Below are positions 62,238-64,000 of a stretch of 64,000 nucleotides of DNA, in pieces (the first letter of the stretch is position 1; the number at the start of each line of letters is the position of its first letter). The notes beneath the pieces were generated by a model. The model saw nothing but the letters and a program-made list of their open reading frames with translations, made no database searches and had not been told where the DNA came from. This DNA comes from Treponema sp. UBA6367 (GTDB lineage Bacteria > Spirochaetota > Spirochaetia > Treponematales > Treponemataceae). The position numbers and the translations under genes are program-made. The stretch covers positions 108,258-172,257 of the forward strand of contig DJRF01000019.1 in the NCBI GenBank assembly GCA_002437725.1, read 5' to 3'.

Positions 62238-62279
62238 TATATTAGGTCTAAAGTCTAGCTTTTAGAAAAAATTATAATA

Positions 62280-64000
62280 ATGAAAAAAGAAATTTTATTT
62301 ACTCTTGTTTTATGCGCTGGCTTTTGTCTTTGTGGTTGTGCAAATTCAAAAAGTGATTTTAAAAACGACTCTCCCTATTACGTAGGTCTAGTTAAACTAA
62401 AAGACGGAAAATATCCGGAAGCAAAAAGGCATTTTGCTAAAGCCTTAAAAAAAGGTTCAAGCTATGTACGCCGCCGCAGCGCAGAGGAACTTACAAAGAT
62501 TGGAAATCTTCAAGAACGGCTAGAAGCCTGCGAAAATCTTTTAAAACTTTATATGGATGAAGATTCTGTTCTTCTTGCAATAAGACAGTACGAAGCTGCT
62601 GGCAAATATGCAAAACTTTTAGCGCTCACAGAAAAACTGGACTATTCAACGTGCCTTAATGAAATTGCTCTTTTTCGCTTAAAGTCAATGTTTGCAGTAA
62701 AAGATGCTAGATTCCTAAAAGAAGCGGAAAGCTGGTTTTACTTTAGACCTGTTTCAAGCAGCCATTGTGAATTGTACGATTTTATAGTTTCGCAAAAGGA
62801 TTCTAAAATGAATCTTGATGATTTTGTTTTTCTTGCGGAGTTTAGAGTAAATATTTTTAGAAAAAAATACAAACTGTCTTATAATAGTTTTAAAGAAAAG
62901 CCAGAAAAAATTCCGCTTTTGCCGCAATTTGTTAGCGATATAGGAAAGGCTTGTCTTTATTCATCAGATGACTTTTACAAGGAAGCCCAGTTTTTTGAAT
63001 TGATTGCAAAAAAAGTTGCAAAAAGTCCGTCTGAATTTTATGCGGCATTTTATGTGGCTCGGTTCTATGAAAAAGCTGGAAACTATTTTACATTGGCAGA
63101 GAATTATTATAAAAAGGCAATGGAAGTTGCTCCTGCTGCACAAAACTACGACAATGCCCTTTGGTACCTTTTGCAGCTTAGTCTGAAGCGTTCTGTTTCT
63201 AAAGGCATTGAGTCTGTAAAAAAGTATTGCAAAACATGGAGCAATCCTTCGTATTTTGACGACTTTTTTAATACGCTTTCGCCGCTTCTTTTGTCTGAAG
63301 GAAGCTGGGATTCTTTTAGGGATTTGTACAACGCGCTGGACGGTCATGCAAGCGGCGAAGTTGTTTCTAAATATGCGTACATCTACGCTCGCCTTGTTAA
63401 AGAAAAAGTTTTGCTTCTTGCTAGCGATGAAGATTATAAGGCTCAGGAAATTGCCGCCTTGAAAAAAGTTGTTGAAAGAGCAGGAAAAACCGATTATTAC
63501 CGAATTATGGCTATCAATCAACTTAAAAAAAATGATGTTGAAACTGAAGAAATTTTAAGTTTTACCGCCGAACCATCGGATTTAAAAGTTGATTTTGATG
63601 CGGAATCTCTTTTGCTTGGATACGCGCGCTTCGGAATTCCAGAAAAGATTTATCCGGAATGGCAGAATATTTATGGTTCTGGAAAATTGCGTTTCAGCCT
63701 TAAAAACGGAATAAAAATTGCGAATTTTTTAAGAGAATGTGGCGATGAAGACAATCGCTATTTTCCTCAAAGCTTAAGAATTGCTGCAAGAGTTGTTTCT
63801 AAGGCCGAAGAACCTGTCGGTTGTGATGAATTGAAGGCTTTGTTTCCGCGCAATTTTAGCGGTTTTGTAAGCGAAAGCTGTTCTAAGTACGCTCTTCCAG
63901 AAGAAATCATGTATGCTTTAATTCGAAGCGAAAGTTTTTTTGATGCCGGCATAAACAGTCACGCAGGGGCGATAGGTTTAACTCAGCTTATGAAAGAAAC
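62280..64000 (+). CDS. Soluble lytic murein transglycosylase lipoprotein, truncated by window end
   Basis: The ATG at 62280 opens a frame running off the window (about 573 codons). The signal is that of a lipoprotein (CLCGCANSK, acylated Cys at residue 20). Residues about 30-510 are an alpha-superhelical region of TPR-like pairs, as in Slt70. The last visible part, YALIRSESFFDAGINSHAGA followed by IGLTQLM, is the start of the SLT catalytic domain with its glutamate. It would cut glycan strands of peptidoglycan. It follows the LysM gene by 42 nt, with a lone MITE end between, and is probably co-expressed. Confidence 0.88.
   Translation, partial: MKKEILFTLVLCAGFCLCGCANSKSDFKNDSPYYVGLVKLKDGKYPEAKRHFAKALKKGSSYVRRRSAEELTKIGNLQERLEACENLLKLYMDEDSVLLAIRQYEAAGKYAKLLALTEKLDYSTCLNEIALFRLKSMFAVKDARFLKEAESWFYFRPVSSSHCELYDFIVSQKDSKMNLDDFVFLAEFRVNIFRKKYKLSYNSFKEKPEKIPLLPQFVSDIGKACLYSSDDFYKEAQFFELIAKKVAKSPSEFYAAFYVARFYEKAGNYFTLAENYYKKAMEVAPAAQNYDNALWYLLQLSLKRSVSKGIESVKKYCKTWSNPSYFDDFFNTLSPLLLSEGSWDSFRDLYNALDGHASGEVVSKYAYIYARLVKEKVLLLASDEDYKAQEIAALKKVVERAGKTDYYRIMAINQLKKNDVETEEILSFTAEPSDLKVDFDAESLLLGYARFGIPEKIYPEWQNIYGSGKLRFSLKNGIKIANFLRECGDEDNRYFPQSLRIAARVVSKAEEPVGCDELKALFPRNFSGFVSESCSKYALPEEIMYALIRSESFFDAGINSHAGAIGLTQLMKE

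Noticed and set aside
62964..63521. A 185-codon minus-strand frame near the right end
   Set aside because: It is antisense to the lytic transglycosylase gene, which is open from 62280 to the window end and has a lipoprotein signal and SLT motif.

Overview
The window is AT-rich chromosomal DNA from a spirochaete, most likely a Treponema. This is inferred from the low GC, many lipoproteins with loose lipoboxes, the adjacent TIGR03546/TIGR03545 gene pair, an EAL-CBS-PP2C signalling fusion, and homopolymeric G/C tracts at promoters, a habit known from T. pallidum. No database search was possible, so the genus is a judgement. There is no rRNA, tRNA, CRISPR array, prophage or transposase gene in view.

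0-24 kb is housekeeping and envelope physiology: a YchJ-type SEC-C protein, a small CBM48 protein, a degenerate-EAL/CBS/PP2C phosphatase, an NlpC/P60 protein, a lipoprotein plus SlyX, M18 aminopeptidase, HAD phosphatase, EttA, an NhaC antiporter with an unannotated 52-aa gene in front, an ECF S component, TrkA-TrkH potassium uptake, a CrtI-like flavoprotein, a PfkB kinase, short MetH, the TIGR03546/TIGR03545 pair and UppP.

26.8-48.5 kb is a surface-glycan locus. It holds UDP-glucose dehydrogenase, glycosyltransferases, WecE, a GtrB/ArnC-like undecaprenyl-phosphate sugar transferase, two SMR half-flippases and a GT-C transferase, which together form a plausible route for adding an amino-deoxysugar in the periplasm. 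A VapBC-like toxin-antitoxin pair sits inside this run. Next come three paralogous, roughly 900-950 aa proteins that fuse a YidC/Oxa1-like membrane domain to an alkaline-phosphatase-superfamily domain of the LtaS/EptA type. A CDP-glycerol-transferase-like protein and a nucleotidyltransferase-aminotransferase fusion lie among them. Two of the three fusions have a nine-base G/C tract inside the promoter spacer, and wecE has a nine-G tract in its coding sequence, so the locus looks phase-variable at three points.

The locus is punctuated by a family of ~200 bp non-coding elements with terminal inverted repeats (MITE-like): five near-full copies and several deletion derivatives. A second recurring theme is promoters whose -10 box ends 5-7 nt before an ATG with no Shine-Dalgarno, predicting leaderless mRNAs for about ten genes.

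48.7-64 kb returns to conserved genes: a TraB-family membrane protein, a TPR protein, an unknown anchored protein, a ZnuACB zinc transporter, a uracil-DNA-glycosylase-like protein, an IlvY-like regulator, an exported repeat protein, cardiolipin synthase, an Hsp70-substrate-domain/LysM membrane protein and the start of a lytic transglycosylase lipoprotein cut by the window edge.
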